DNA from: an uncultured Eubacteriales bacterium
GTDB lineage: Bacteria; Bacillota; Clostridia; Oscillospirales; Butyricicoccaceae
Reading direction: 5' to 3'
DNA length: 19,021 nt
Assembly: GCA_900555855.1 (NCBI GenBank)
Contig: USML01000027.1
Location: 1-19,021 of the forward strand
The notes under the pieces are model-generated. The model searched no databases, was not told where the DNA came from, and saw nothing but the letters and a program-made list of their open reading frames with translations. A program made the position numbers and the translations under genes. Positions 1-7,443 of the stretch are shown one piece after another. Every line of letters begins with the position of its first letter. Position 1 is the stretch's first letter.

Positions 1-169
1 CAGGCGCAGGTTCCGCCGGGGCGGGGGCGGCCTTCTTCGGCCGGTGCATGACCCTGCCCGTCAGCAGGATCACCAGCATCAGCGCCACGATGCCCAAAAA
101 GACCACGGCATAGCCCAGAAGCGCGGCGATGGCGGCGTTGCCCGGGCTGATATTCACCAGATCTGTCAT
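1..169 (-). CDS. oadG: Na+-pump decarboxylase gamma subunit (OadG family), 5' part only
   Basis: Only the first 56 codons are in the window; the gene runs off the left edge. The visible protein begins MTDLVNISPG, has one hydrophobic segment at about residues 13-37, then a basic stretch (GRVMHRPKK), then an Ala/Pro-rich linker. This single-membrane-helix plus Ala/Pro-linker layout is that of OadG-type gamma subunits, which anchor and assemble biotin-dependent, Na+-translocating oxaloacetate (or related) decarboxylases at the cytoplasmic membrane. The start lies 3 bases after the oadA stop, and its Shine-Dalgarno GGAGGTG (176-182) is embedded in the last codons of oadA, so the two are translationally linked. 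The identification rests mainly on shape plus the oadA neighbour; the C-terminal half is not seen. The specific substrate cannot be told. Confidence 0.75.
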   Translation of the reverse strand, partial: MTDLVNISPGNAAIAALLGYAVVFLGIVALMLVILLTGRVMHRPKKAAPAPAEPAP

Positions 170-172
170 GGC

Positions 173-1549
173 TTACACCTCCGTGATGGTATAGCGCACC
201 ACCTGCTCCTCCCGGGCCTTCCGCTTTTCAAAGAAGGTCTCGGCCACCTGGGGGAAGGCGGCATAGCTGAGCACATCCTCGTCGCAACGGGCCAGATCGC
301 CGATCTCCGCCCGATACTTTTCAAAGGCAGGCTCCAGCAGGTCGGCATAGCGGCAGGTGATGGGCTGCTCGTCGCCCAGGACCTTCTTCTGCAGCGCCGG
401 ATCGATCTGGCCGGGGGCCCTGCCGTATTCGCCCTTCAGATAGGCCTTGATCTCCTTGGAGACGATCTTGTAGCGCTCGCCGGCCAGAACATTGTTGGCC
501 GCCTGAACGCCCACCATCTGGGAGGAAGGCGTCACCAGCGGGGGATAGCCCAGATCCTTCCGCACCCGGGGGACCTCCTCCAGCACATTCTGGAACTGAT
601 CCAGCCGGTTCTGCGCCTTCAGCTGAGCCACCAGATTGCTGAGCATTCCGCCGGGGACCTGATAGGTCAGCGCGTCCGGATCGGTGCCCATGACGATGGG
701 GTTCAAAACGCCGTCGGCAATGGCCTTGGCCCGGATATTCTTGAAATGGTCGTTGATCTCCTTGAGGGCTTCGGTGTTCAGGCCGGTCTCATAGCCCATC
801 TCGCCCAGCACATAGCTCATGGTCTCCGTGGGCGGCTGGGAGGTGCCGCCGGAAAAGCTGGCGATGGCACAGTCTAAAACATCCGCGCCCGCCTCCGCCG
901 CCTTGAGCAGGGTCATGGGGCCGGTGCCGGTGGTGCAGTGGGTATGGACCACCACGGGGACGGAAAGACTTTTCTTCAGGGCGGAGACCAGCTCAAAGGC
1001 CGCCTGCGGGCTCATGATGCCCGCCATGTCCTTGATGCAGACGGACTGACAGCCCATCTTCTCCAGCTGCCGGCCCAGCTCCACGAACATCTCCAGATTG
1101 TGGATGGGGCTGGTGGTATAGCAGAGGGTCCCGGACACATGCGCGCCGCACTTCAGGCCCTCATCCACTGCCACCTCAATATTGCGCAGGTCGTTCAGGG
1201 CGTCGAAGATGCGGATGATGTCGATGCCGTTTTCCACGCTCTTGCGCACGAAAGCCCGGACGATATCGTCGGGATAATGCTTATAGCCCAGCAGGTTCTG
1301 GCCCCGCAGCAGCATCTGCAGCTTGGTATTCTTCACATGGCTGCGGATGGTGCGCAGCCGCTCCCAGGGATCCTCGTCCAGATAGCGCAGGCAGCTGTCA
1401 AAGGTAGCGCCGCCCCAGCACTCCAGCGAGTAATATCCGGCCTGATCCATCTTTTCCAGGATGGGCAGAAAATCAGCCGTGGGCATCCGGGTCGCCATCA
1501 GCGATTGCTGCGCATCCCGCAGGACGGTTTCCGTAATTTGGATCTTCAT
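173..1549 (-). CDS. oadA: Carboxyltransferase alpha subunit (oxaloacetate decarboxylase alpha / pyruvate carboxylase subunit B type)
   Basis: 458 residues. The carboxyltransferase moves a carboxyl group between a keto acid (typically oxaloacetate/pyruvate) and biotin; in decarboxylase complexes the carboxybiotin then drives Na+ export. Residues 1-~270 form the HMGL-like TIM barrel: TVLRDAQQS near the N terminus (metal ligand D12), the carboxylated lysine motif CIKDMAG (K173) and the metal-binding VHTHCTTG (H202, H204). The conserved PYC_OADA domain follows. The protein stops at VVRYTITEV without the Pro/Ala linker and MKM biotin-attachment domain that end full-length OadA (nearly 600 residues), so a separate biotin carrier is expected, probably further along this minus-strand operon beyond the window. 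The start has an SD (GGAAGG) a few bases upstream. Pyruvate carboxylase subunit B is the main alternative name; the gamma-type neighbour favours a Na+-pump decarboxylase. Confidence 0.92.
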   Translation of the reverse strand: MKIQITETVLRDAQQSLMATRMPTADFLPILEKMDQAGYYSLECWGGATFDSCLRYLDEDPWERLRTIRSHVKNTKLQMLLRGQNLLGYKHYPDDIVRAFVRKSVENGIDIIRIFDALNDLRNIEVAVDEGLKCGAHVSGTLCYTTSPIHNLEMFVELGRQLEKMGCQSVCIKDMAGIMSPQAAFELVSALKKSLSVPVVVHTHCTTGTGPMTLLKAAEAGADVLDCAIASFSGGTSQPPTETMSYVLGEMGYETGLNTEALKEINDHFKNIRAKAIADGVLNPIVMGTDPDALTYQVPGGMLSNLVAQLKAQNRLDQFQNVLEEVPRVRKDLGYPPLVTPSSQMVGVQAANNVLAGERYKIVSKEIKAYLKGEYGRAPGQIDPALQKKVLGDEQPITCRYADLLEPAFEKYRAEIGDLARCDEDVLSYAAFPQVAETFFEKRKAREEQVVRYTITEV

Positions 1550-1586
1550 AATGTCCCTTCCTTCTTCTTATCTTGCTCAAAGACCC

Positions 1587-1604
1587 GGAAAAGCCAGCTT
1601 TTCC
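1587..1604 (-). other. Inverted repeat in the oadA leader
   Basis: GGAAAAGC and GCTTTTCC (8 bp, separated by 2 bases) lie between the predicted oadA promoter and its start codon, so the mRNA leader can form a hairpin. No T-run follows on the minus strand, so it does not look like a terminator. Function unknown; it could stabilise the mRNA. Confidence 0.4.
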
Positions 1605-1617
1605 CGATCTTGGTAAA

Positions 1618-1646
1618 AGAATACCAGAAAGTCAACAAAAATTCAA
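1618..1646 (-). promoter_or_regulatory. Predicted sigma-A promoter of oadA
   Basis: Read on the minus strand: -35 TTGAAT (1641-1646), 17-bp spacer, -10 TATTCT (1618-1623) preceded by an extended-type TGG. A short inverted repeat TGGTA-N6-TACCA (1611-1626) overlaps the -10 and could be an operator. The leader to the oadA ATG would be about 60 nt. Confidence 0.55.
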
Positions 1647-1715
1647 TTCTGTTTTGCGGAAAAATTGATACTTTTGCCATACTTTTCTGTTTTCAGTATT
1701 TTTGCAGTTTTTGTT

Positions 1716-1743
1716 TTGCTTTTTTCCTTTTCTGTGGTATAGT
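1716..1743 (+). promoter_or_regulatory. Predicted promoter for the DUF1934-argS operon
   Basis: -10 TATAGT (1738-1743) with a partial -35 TTGCTT (1716-1721) at 16 bp spacing, in the AT-rich divergent region between oadA and the DUF1934 gene. The -10 is good and the -35 weak. It is the only convincing -10 in front of this operon. Confidence 0.45.
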
Positions 1744-1822
1744 AAAGTGATTGATGATCTGTTTTTCCGGGCGATCCGGGCGGTTTTATCGTGATTTTAC
1801 CCAAAGGAGATCCTTTGTTTTT

Positions 1823-2266
1823 ATGAAAAAAGATGTTATCATTTCCATCAAGGGTCTGCAGCAGAACGAGGAAGACGCTGCCGATCCCGTCACGCTGGTG
1901 ACGGCCGGGCGGTATTACCGCAAAAACGGCAGCTACTATATCAGCTATGAGGAGACCGAGCTCACCGGTCTGGCCGGCACCCGCACCACCCTTCGCGTGG
2001 CGCCGGCCAGCGTCCGGGTGATCCGCACGGGGCTTTATCCCTCCCAGCTGGTCTTTGAAAAGGGCAAGCGCCACCTCTCCCTCTACCATACCGACTACGG
2101 CGACCTTTCCGTGGTGGTCTCCACCCACAGCATCCAGAACACCCTCACCGACGACGGCGGTGCGCTGGATGTGAAATACGCCATCGAGGTGGGCAGCAGC
2201 CCCCTGGGCGTCAACCATCTTAGTCTGAACATCAAAAACGCTGAAGAAGGAGCGATTTTCCAATGA
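1823..2266 (+). CDS. DUF1934 (YwiB-like) beta-barrel protein
   Basis: 147 residues from the ATG at 1823. An in-frame ATG at 1751 would give 24 more residues, but 1823 is preferred because AAAGGAGA (1803-1810) lies upstream and the extra residues overlap the promoter region. The protein starts MKKDVIISIKG and alternates short beta strands (GRYYRKNGSYYISYEETELTG, then SLYHTDYGDLSVVV), as in the DUF1934/YwiB family, a small lipocalin-like barrel of unknown function. In Bacillus subtilis and relatives ywiB lies directly upstream of argS, and the same pairing is seen here: the stop overlaps the argS start as ATGA (2263-2266), indicating coupled translation. No signal peptide. Function is not established for the family. 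Confidence 0.88.
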   Translation: MKKDVIISIKGLQQNEEDAADPVTLVTAGRYYRKNGSYYISYEETELTGLAGTRTTLRVAPASVRVIRTGLYPSQLVFEKGKRHLSLYHTDYGDLSVVVSTHSIQNTLTDDGGALDVKYAIEVGSSPLGVNHLSLNIKNAEEGAIFQ

Positions 2267-4005
2267 ATCCTATCCAGACCGCCATCCGGCAGGCCTCTGA
2301 GCTGCTGAAGAACGCCTATCTTTCCGCCGCAGCCGCAGGCGACCTGCCCCAGGCCCAGCTTTCCGAGCCCCAGATCGAGATCCCCCGGGATCTGCGCAAC
2401 GGCGACTACGCCAGCAGCTTTGCCATGCAAAACGCCAAGGCCCTGCATCTCCCGCCCCGGAAGATCGCGGAGGCCCTCACCGCCCATGCCCGGCTGGAGG
2501 GCACCTGCTTCTCCGCGCTGGAGATCGCCGGCCCCGGCTTCCTCAATCTCCGTCTGGCCCACAGCTGGTTTGAATCTGTTCTGGAGGGCATCGTCCGGGA
2601 GGGCGCAGACTATGGCTGCACCCCGGCGGACAGGCCGGAGAAGATCATGGTGGAGTTCGTCTCGGCCAACCCCACCGGCCCCATGCACATGGGCAACGCC
2701 CGGGGCGGCGTTTTGGGCGACTGTCTGGCGGAGGTGCTCCACCGGGCCGGCAACGATGTGACCCGGGAGTTTTATGTGAACGACGCCGGCAATCAGATCG
2801 ATAAATTCGCCCTCTCGCTGGACGCCCGCTACCGTCAGCTGATCCTGGGCGAAGACGCCGTCCCCTTCCCGGAGGACGGCTACCACGGCAGCGATATCAA
2901 GGCGCTGGCCAAGCTCTTTTATGAGGAGCATGGCGACAGCTGGCTTCAGAAGGACGACGCGGAGCGCCGGCAGGCGCTGGCCAGGTTCGGTCTGGAGCAC
3001 AATATCCCCGCCATGAAGGCGGATCTGGAGCGCTATCTGATCCATTACGATGTGTGGTTTTTTGAGAGCACCCTCCATGAAAGCGGCTTTGTGGCCGACA
3101 CCGTCCAGAAGCTTACCGACGGCGGCTGGACCTATGAAAAGGAGGGAGCGCTGTGGCTGCGCACCTCCGCCCTGCTCCGCAATCTGTATCAGGCCGAGGG
3201 CAAGACCGATGAGGAGATCGAAAAGCTGGAGCTGAAGGACGATGTCCTTCGCCGGGCCAACGGCTTCTACACCTACTTTGCCGCCGACATCGCCTACCAC
3301 CGGAACAAATTCGAGGTCCGTGGCTTTGACCGGGTCATTAACATCTGGGGCGCGGATCACCACGGCCATGTGGCCCGGCTGAAATGCGCGCTGGACGCGC
3401 TGGGGCTGGACGGCAGCCACCGGCTGGAGATCGTCCTGATGCAGCTGGTGCAGCTGGTGCGCGACGGTCAGCCCGTCCGCATGAGCAAGCGCACCGGCAA
3501 CGCCATCGCCCTCCACGATCTGCTGGATGAGGTCAGCGTAGACGCCGCACGCTTCTTCTTCAATTCCCGCTCCGCCGCCTCGCCCATCGAGTTTGACCTG
3601 GGTCTGGCCGTGCGGCAGGACAGCGACAACCCCGTCTATTATGTCCAGTATGCCCACGCCCGCATCAAGAGCATTCTGAAGGCGCTGGCGCAGGACGGCA
3701 TCTCCACGGAGATCTCCTCCGCCGACCTGACGCTGCTCACCGAGCCTGCCGAGCTGGAGCTGATCCGGGAGCTTTCCCACCTGCCGGAGGAGATCCGTCT
3801 GGCGGCTGTCCAGCGGGATCCCTCCCGTCTGAACCGCTATGCCACGCAGGTGGCCGCCGCCTTCCACAAGTTTTATACGGAATGCCGCATCCGCGATGCG
3901 GCGCCCGCCCTGCGGGACGCCCGCATCCTGCTCTGCAGCTGCACCGCTGCCGTCATCGAAAACACCCTCTCCGCCTTCGGTGTTTCCGCGCCGGATCATA
4001 TGTAA
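2263..4005 (+). CDS. argS: Arginyl-tRNA synthetase
   Basis: 580 residues, normal length for a class I ArgRS, which charges tRNA-Arg with arginine in the cytoplasm. The N-terminal tRNA D-loop-recognising domain (about 1-110) is followed by the catalytic Rossmann fold with the HIGH-type motif MHMGNARG (residues 141-148, preceded by SANPTGP), the conserved YVNDAGNQID (171-180), GADHHGH (363-369) and the KMSKS-equivalent VRMSKRTGN (405-413). The helical DALR anticodon-binding domain runs from about 455 to the end. It starts inside the DUF1934 stop codon (ATGA overlap), so translation is probably coupled. A strong hairpin terminator follows within 10 bases of the stop. No unusual insertions are visible. 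Confidence 0.98.
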   Translation: MNPIQTAIRQASELLKNAYLSAAAAGDLPQAQLSEPQIEIPRDLRNGDYASSFAMQNAKALHLPPRKIAEALTAHARLEGTCFSALEIAGPGFLNLRLAHSWFESVLEGIVREGADYGCTPADRPEKIMVEFVSANPTGPMHMGNARGGVLGDCLAEVLHRAGNDVTREFYVNDAGNQIDKFALSLDARYRQLILGEDAVPFPEDGYHGSDIKALAKLFYEEHGDSWLQKDDAERRQALARFGLEHNIPAMKADLERYLIHYDVWFFESTLHESGFVADTVQKLTDGGWTYEKEGALWLRTSALLRNLYQAEGKTDEEIEKLELKDDVLRRANGFYTYFAADIAYHRNKFEVRGFDRVINIWGADHHGHVARLKCALDALGLDGSHRLEIVLMQLVQLVRDGQPVRMSKRTGNAIALHDLLDEVSVDAARFFFNSRSAASPIEFDLGLAVRQDSDNPVYYVQYAHARIKSILKALAQDGISTEISSADLTLLTEPAELELIRELSHLPEEIRLAAVQRDPSRLNRYATQVAAAFHKFYTECRIRDAAPALRDARILLCSCTAAVIENTLSAFGVSAPDHM

Positions 4006-4014
4006 AAATGCGTC

Positions 4015-4042
4015 TGCCGGGCGGGCTTCGCCCGGCATTTTT
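4015..4042 (+). terminator. Rho-independent terminator after argS
   Basis: Perfect 9-bp stem TGCCGGGCG / CGCCCGGCA (4015-4023 with 4029-4037), 5-nt loop GGCTT, followed by TTTTT. It lies between argS and the S41 protease, whose SD begins only about 10 bases after the T-run. Confidence 0.9.
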
Positions 4043-4063
4043 CATTGCTGAAAAGGAGCTTTT

Positions 4064-5566
4064 ATGAAACGCAAGCTGATTTCTCTTTTGCTGGCCGCGG
4101 TGCTTTGCCTTGGCCTTGCCCTCCCCGTTCGGGCCGCCGAAGCGCTAACGCCGGAGACGCAGCAGGAGATCCTGCTGGAGGTCTCGGATTTCATTCGGGA
4201 AAACTGCCTGACCAGCAGCCTGGAGGACGATCCGCTGGGCCGGGTCTTTCCCTCCTGGCAGAAGGAGGGCGCACTGCTGCAGGCCCTGCAGAAGGACGCC
4301 GGGCTTTATGAACGGCTCATGCGCAAAATGCTCTCCGGCTACGACAGCCACACCCTCTATTCCCCCGCCGGGACCTATACCCTCTCCTTTCCCAAGAGCA
4401 ATGCCGGTTATGCCGGCATTGGCGTGACCATCACTCAGCAGGGCCGGCAGGCGGCGGTGGCAGATGTTTCGCTGGAGGGCAGCGCCTTTGAAGCCGGTAT
4501 TCTGGCCGGCGACCTGCTGCTCCGGGTCAACGGCGAGAGCCTGAAGGGCCTCCCGCTGTCCGGCATTTCCGCCCGGCTTCGGGGTGAGGCGGGGACGCAG
4601 GTGGAGCTGACCGTCCTGCGTGACGGACAGGAGCGCACCTTCACTCTCACCCGGCGGCAGCTGGAAACGCCAAATTACACCGGTCGGGCGCTGGAGGAGC
4701 ATATTTATTTCATGAAATGGGATCGGTTTTCCGATGAAGACGGCAGCTACGCCCGCTTCCGGCAGGATCTTTCCGCCCTGACGGCAGAGGACTGCCTGAT
4801 CCTGGATCTGCGGGATAATCCCGGCGGCGATCTGGATCTGGCCTGCTCCATGGTCTCCGACCTGCTGCCGGAGCGGGTGACCTTCTTCTCCTTCTCTCAG
4901 CGCATCGCAGAAGAAAGCCAGCCCACGGTGAAGTATTACACCTCCGATGGCGAGGGCAAGGCCCTGCGGCAGATCATTCTTCTGGTCAACGGCGCCTCCG
5001 CCTCCGCCTCCGAGGTGCTGACGGCCAGTCTGCGGGACAGCGGCTATGCCACCGTAGTAGGCGAGACCACCTACGGCAAGGCCCGGGCCCAATACCATGT
5101 TGTGCTGCCCGATGATTCTGCCGCCGTGGTCACCGGCATGGCCCTGCTTTCCCTGCGGGACGGGGACTATGAGGGCGTGGGGCTGGCGCCCGATGTGCCT
5201 GTGACCCAGACCGCCCTCTCCGGCTCCGCCGCCTATGTGCCCGAAACGGTGGCCCTTGCCCCCGGCAGCTGCTCCGACAACGGCACGGCCCTGAACCGGG
5301 CGCTGGTCTCGCTGGGCTATCTCAGCGCGCTTCCCGAAAAGCCCTACCGGCTGGGAGAGGAGACGCTGGAAGCGCTGGCCCGGCTGAAGGCCGTCTGTGG
5401 GCTTTCCGACCCGGCCCCCGGCGCGGGCCTGCCCACCCTGCGGCTGGTAAATCTGCTGCTCTCCCGGCAGAAGCAGGGGACCTACCTGCGGGACGATCCT
5501 CTGCTGACGGCCATGGAGCTTTGCCGTCAGGCCCTGGCCCAGCCCGCCCTCTCCCCCGCCGCATGA
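4064..5566 (+). CDS. Secreted S41 C-terminal processing protease with PDZ and peptidoglycan-binding-like domain
   Basis: 500 residues. ATG at 4064 is backed by AAAGGAG (4052-4058). Residues 1-24 are a Sec signal peptide (MKRK, hydrophobic core, PVRA|A), so the enzyme acts outside the membrane. A PDZ domain spans about 112-198 (GIGVTI, then AGDLLLRVNGESL). The S41 protease core spans about 210-380: LRDNPGG substrate-pocket motif (249-255), NGASASASE with nucleophile S314, and TYGKARAQ with general base K339 and Q343. The 25-residue Ser-Lys spacing equals that of known CtpA/CtpB enzymes, so it should be active. A C-terminal region of about 400-470 (NRALVSLGYLS, GEETLEALARLKAVCGL) resembles a PG_binding_1 repeat, which would tether it to the wall. 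It is distinct from the second S41 protease at 14247. With a terminator just upstream and no clear promoter, its transcription start is unclear. Confidence 0.9.
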   Translation: MKRKLISLLLAAVLCLGLALPVRAAEALTPETQQEILLEVSDFIRENCLTSSLEDDPLGRVFPSWQKEGALLQALQKDAGLYERLMRKMLSGYDSHTLYSPAGTYTLSFPKSNAGYAGIGVTITQQGRQAAVADVSLEGSAFEAGILAGDLLLRVNGESLKGLPLSGISARLRGEAGTQVELTVLRDGQERTFTLTRRQLETPNYTGRALEEHIYFMKWDRFSDEDGSYARFRQDLSALTAEDCLILDLRDNPGGDLDLACSMVSDLLPERVTFFSFSQRIAEESQPTVKYYTSDGEGKALRQIILLVNGASASASEVLTASLRDSGYATVVGETTYGKARAQYHVVLPDDSAAVVTGMALLSLRDGDYEGVGLAPDVPVTQTALSGSAAYVPETVALAPGSCSDNGTALNRALVSLGYLSALPEKPYRLGEETLEALARLKAVCGLSDPAPGAGLPTLRLVNLLLSRQKQGTYLRDDPLLTAMELCRQALAQPALSPAA

Positions 5567-5584
5567 TCCAAAAAGGACAAAAAG

Positions 5585-5614
5585 AAGCCCTCCGCCGAAG
5601 CGGAGGGCTTTTGC
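5585..5614. terminator. Bidirectional terminator between convergent genes
   Basis: Perfect 11-bp stem AAGCCCTCCGC / GCGGAGGGCTT (5585-5595 with 5600-5610) with a CGAA tetraloop. T residues follow on the plus side, and on the minus side the complement of the A-rich tract at 5575-5586 supplies a U-rich run. It serves the S41 protease gene from the left and the SipW-class protein gene from the right. Confidence 0.9.
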
Positions 5615-5622
5615 TGTGCGGG

Positions 5623-7230
5623 TTACTTTACAGTGACAAAATTGGGCGTGTATTCGGTGGTTGTTTTCCACTCAACGCTAAGTTCTGCACCGTTCAGGGT
5701 GTTGTCGGAAACCTTGAAGGTTGCGCCATTCGCCATTGTGATCTGACTGGGATTGAAGAAAGTCAACAGGGCATTCGCACCGGTGACCTCGTTGCCGCTG
5801 ACTACAACATTGCCAAGCGTACCCGCAGGACTATTCGCGTCCGCTCCTTTAAGCGTGGAGAACATGATGGCGTCGTTCTTCGGCTTGCTCGCATCGTTAG
5901 CAGAATTGGTCAGGCTCATATCAAACTTGTTGTCGGTGATGGTCACATTCGCACCGAAAACAGCCTGCTCAACGACCTTGATCGGGCGGGAAGCCTTGAA
6001 GGTGCAGTTCTTGACGGTCACATCGCAGGTGCGGATATTGCAGAACCACAGCGGGTTAGAATCATTGGCAGACACCTTGTTCTCATAAGCGTTGAAGGTG
6101 CAGCCATCCAGCGTGAGACTGTTTGTATTAAAGCCACCATTCTGAATCCAAATACCGTTGAAGGTACTGTGATCGAACAGAACGCTCTTTACAGTGCGAT
6201 TGTAGACTGCACCACCAAGATTTCTGCCGTCAGACCAGCCGGTGGACATACGGAAATAGCCGTTCACAGTGAAGTCCTTCGTGAACACAACATTGGAAGC
6301 ATCTGGAATGCTGAAGGTGATAGCGTGTGAATCACTCTGATTCAGTCCGCCTTCCGGGTTATCCTTTACGGAGCCACTGATGTACAGGGTAATACCAGCC
6401 TTATTGGAGCTGTAAATGGTATCTGTATCTCTGACCATATAGACTTTGCGTCCATCTTCAAGAATCTCGCCCACATTGTGGTCGGTATTTCTATCCCAAG
6501 TCCACATATCACAGATGTCCTTATTTCCGATGGTAACATCACCGTCTGCAAGGGAAACATCACCGATGTTCAGATATACTACCTTAACATCCTCGGGAAT
6601 CTCGGTCAAAGCATTGAACTCAGCGAGAGTATAATGTGCTGTACCGGCATCCTTATCATACTGGTTGTCGTGGCTGTCATATTCAACAGTGTCCTGCGTA
6701 GCAAAGACAGTAATGCCGATGCCGTTAATGGACAGACCCTGATATTCGTTGCCGGCAGTTTCCTTCATATGGCCCTTGATGGTGAACTCTTTGTTTGCAC
6801 CAACAGCCAAGCTGGTAAATGTATTGTCCAGCGTAATGCCGTCGATTGTCCAATCAATAGCATCATTCAACTTGGCATCACCGTTAATACCGGTGATTTC
6901 AATGGTGTACTTCAGCGCCAGCTTGCCCATGTTGATAACACGGAGCTTCGGCAGCTCGTATGTACAACCCGGCTCCCAAAGAACCTTCTCATCAGTCGGT
7001 GCGTTGGCAGCTTTCTTGAACTCTAAGGTTTCTCCTTTTGCAGATGCCCAACTGCCGTCCGGCTTCTGCATTTGAAGATCCACTTTCAGATTACCCGCCA
7101 CGATCTTGTTGACCCCCGTGGTCGCCGTATCGGTGAACCACGCGAAGGTAGACCCGGCCAGCATTGCGAAGCAGAGGAGCAGCGAGGTAAAGCTCAACAG
7201 CAGCGCGCTTTTTTTGCTTTTCAGTTTCAT
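5623..7230 (-). CDS. Exported SipW-class/TasA-like protein with beta-helix-like body
   Basis: 535 residues; start chosen for the SD AAAGGAG 8 bases upstream (7239-7245). Residues 1-30 are a signal peptide (KLKSKK, hydrophobic core, AGSTFA) continuing into WFTDTATTGVNKIVAGNLKV. This is the signature of SipW-processed TasA/CalY (camelysin) proteins, which form matrix fibres in Bacillus. A TasA-like beta domain spans about 30-180 (LRVINMGKLALKYTIEITG). From about 210 on there are repeated short beta rungs such as SLTLDGCTFNA, DVTVKNCTFKA, NVTITDNKFDM and NVVVSGNEVTG, spaced like a right-handed parallel beta-helix. No LPXTG anchor, no transmembrane tail and no sipW-type peptidase is seen nearby. 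Base composition is visibly less GC-rich than in the flanking genes. Likely an extracellular structural, adhesive or carbohydrate-binding protein; the actual ligand is unknown. Confidence 0.85.
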   Translation of the reverse strand: MKLKSKKSALLLSFTSLLLCFAMLAGSTFAWFTDTATTGVNKIVAGNLKVDLQMQKPDGSWASAKGETLEFKKAANAPTDEKVLWEPGCTYELPKLRVINMGKLALKYTIEITGINGDAKLNDAIDWTIDGITLDNTFTSLAVGANKEFTIKGHMKETAGNEYQGLSINGIGITVFATQDTVEYDSHDNQYDKDAGTAHYTLAEFNALTEIPEDVKVVYLNIGDVSLADGDVTIGNKDICDMWTWDRNTDHNVGEILEDGRKVYMVRDTDTIYSSNKAGITLYISGSVKDNPEGGLNQSDSHAITFSIPDASNVVFTKDFTVNGYFRMSTGWSDGRNLGGAVYNRTVKSVLFDHSTFNGIWIQNGGFNTNSLTLDGCTFNAYENKVSANDSNPLWFCNIRTCDVTVKNCTFKASRPIKVVEQAVFGANVTITDNKFDMSLTNSANDASKPKNDAIMFSTLKGADANSPAGTLGNVVVSGNEVTGANALLTFFNPSQITMANGATFKVSDNTLNGAELSVEWKTTTEYTPNFVTVK

Positions 7231-7251
7231 GCGTTTTTCTCCTTTATCTGT

Positions 7252-7338
7252 TTATTTTTTTATGTCATCGGCAAAGCCGGTCACATCCGCGCAGCCCGCT
7301 TTTCTGCGCTCGTTCCGTGGGAGCGCAGAAAAGGCCAT
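7252..7338 (-). CDS. Possible 28-codon leader ORF upstream of the SipW-class gene
   Basis: Read on the minus strand, an ATG at 7338 opens a 28-codon frame (MAFSALPRNERRK, then AGCADVTGFADDIKK) ending in TAA at 7254-7252, 21 bases before the main gene's start. It begins inside the 20-base palindrome at 7328-7347 and spans both arms of the next hairpin. Its SD (GGAAAAGG directly upstream) is poor. It could be a leader peptide that couples translation to leader folding, or chance; no family is recognised. Confidence 0.25.
   Translation of the reverse strand: MAFSALPRNERRKAGCADVTGFADDIKK
7299..7333 (-). other. Leader hairpin 1 (13-bp perfect stem)
   Basis: CTTTTCTGCGCTC (7299-7311) pairs perfectly with GAGCGCAGAAAAG (7321-7333) around a 9-nt loop. 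It lies in the predicted 5' leader of the SipW-class gene. No T-run follows on either strand, so it is not a simple terminator. Confidence 0.7.
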
Positions 7339-7347
7339 GGCCTTTTC
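7328..7347. other. Perfect 20-base palindrome overlapping hairpin 1
   Basis: GAAAAGGCCATGGCCTTTTC is its own reverse complement. It shares six bases (7328-7333) with the right arm of hairpin 1, so in RNA the two folds compete. As DNA it could also be a dimeric regulator site just downstream of the predicted transcription start. Confidence 0.7.
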
Positions 7348-7372
7348 CAAATAATCACTTATTCGCGGGATT

Positions 7373-7401
7373 ATTTTATACCTGCCGCGAGGAAATTGCA
7401 A
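7373..7401 (-). promoter_or_regulatory. Predicted promoter of the SipW-class gene with flanking dyads
   Basis: Read on the minus strand: -35 TTGCAA (7396-7401), 17-bp spacer, -10 TAAAAT (7373-7378). The -35 is one half of an inverted repeat TTGCAA-N6-TTGCAA (7396-7413), and a second inverted repeat AAATAATC/GATTATTT (7349-7356, 7369-7376) covers the -10 and start region. Transcription from here would give a leader of about 135 nt. Confidence 0.55.
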
Positions 7402-7443
7402 CCGTTTTTGCAAAGAAAGAACGCTTTTCCCTGCATCTGTCGA

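Noticed and set aside
1751..1822. Earlier start for the DUF1934 protein
   Set aside because: No SD; it would begin 8 bases after the -10. The start at 1823 matches family length.
2095..4038. 647-codon open frame on the minus strand
   Set aside because: It lies antisense to argS, whose motifs are unmistakable. The frame is open because GC-rich codons give few stops on the opposite strand; its product is rich in Gly, Gln, His and Val with no recognisable domain and no SD.
7255..7350. Riboswitch (c-di-GMP type) suggested by GGCAAAGCC in the intergenic region
   Set aside because: The motif lies on the strand opposite to the downstream gene, and the rest of the GEMM consensus is absent.
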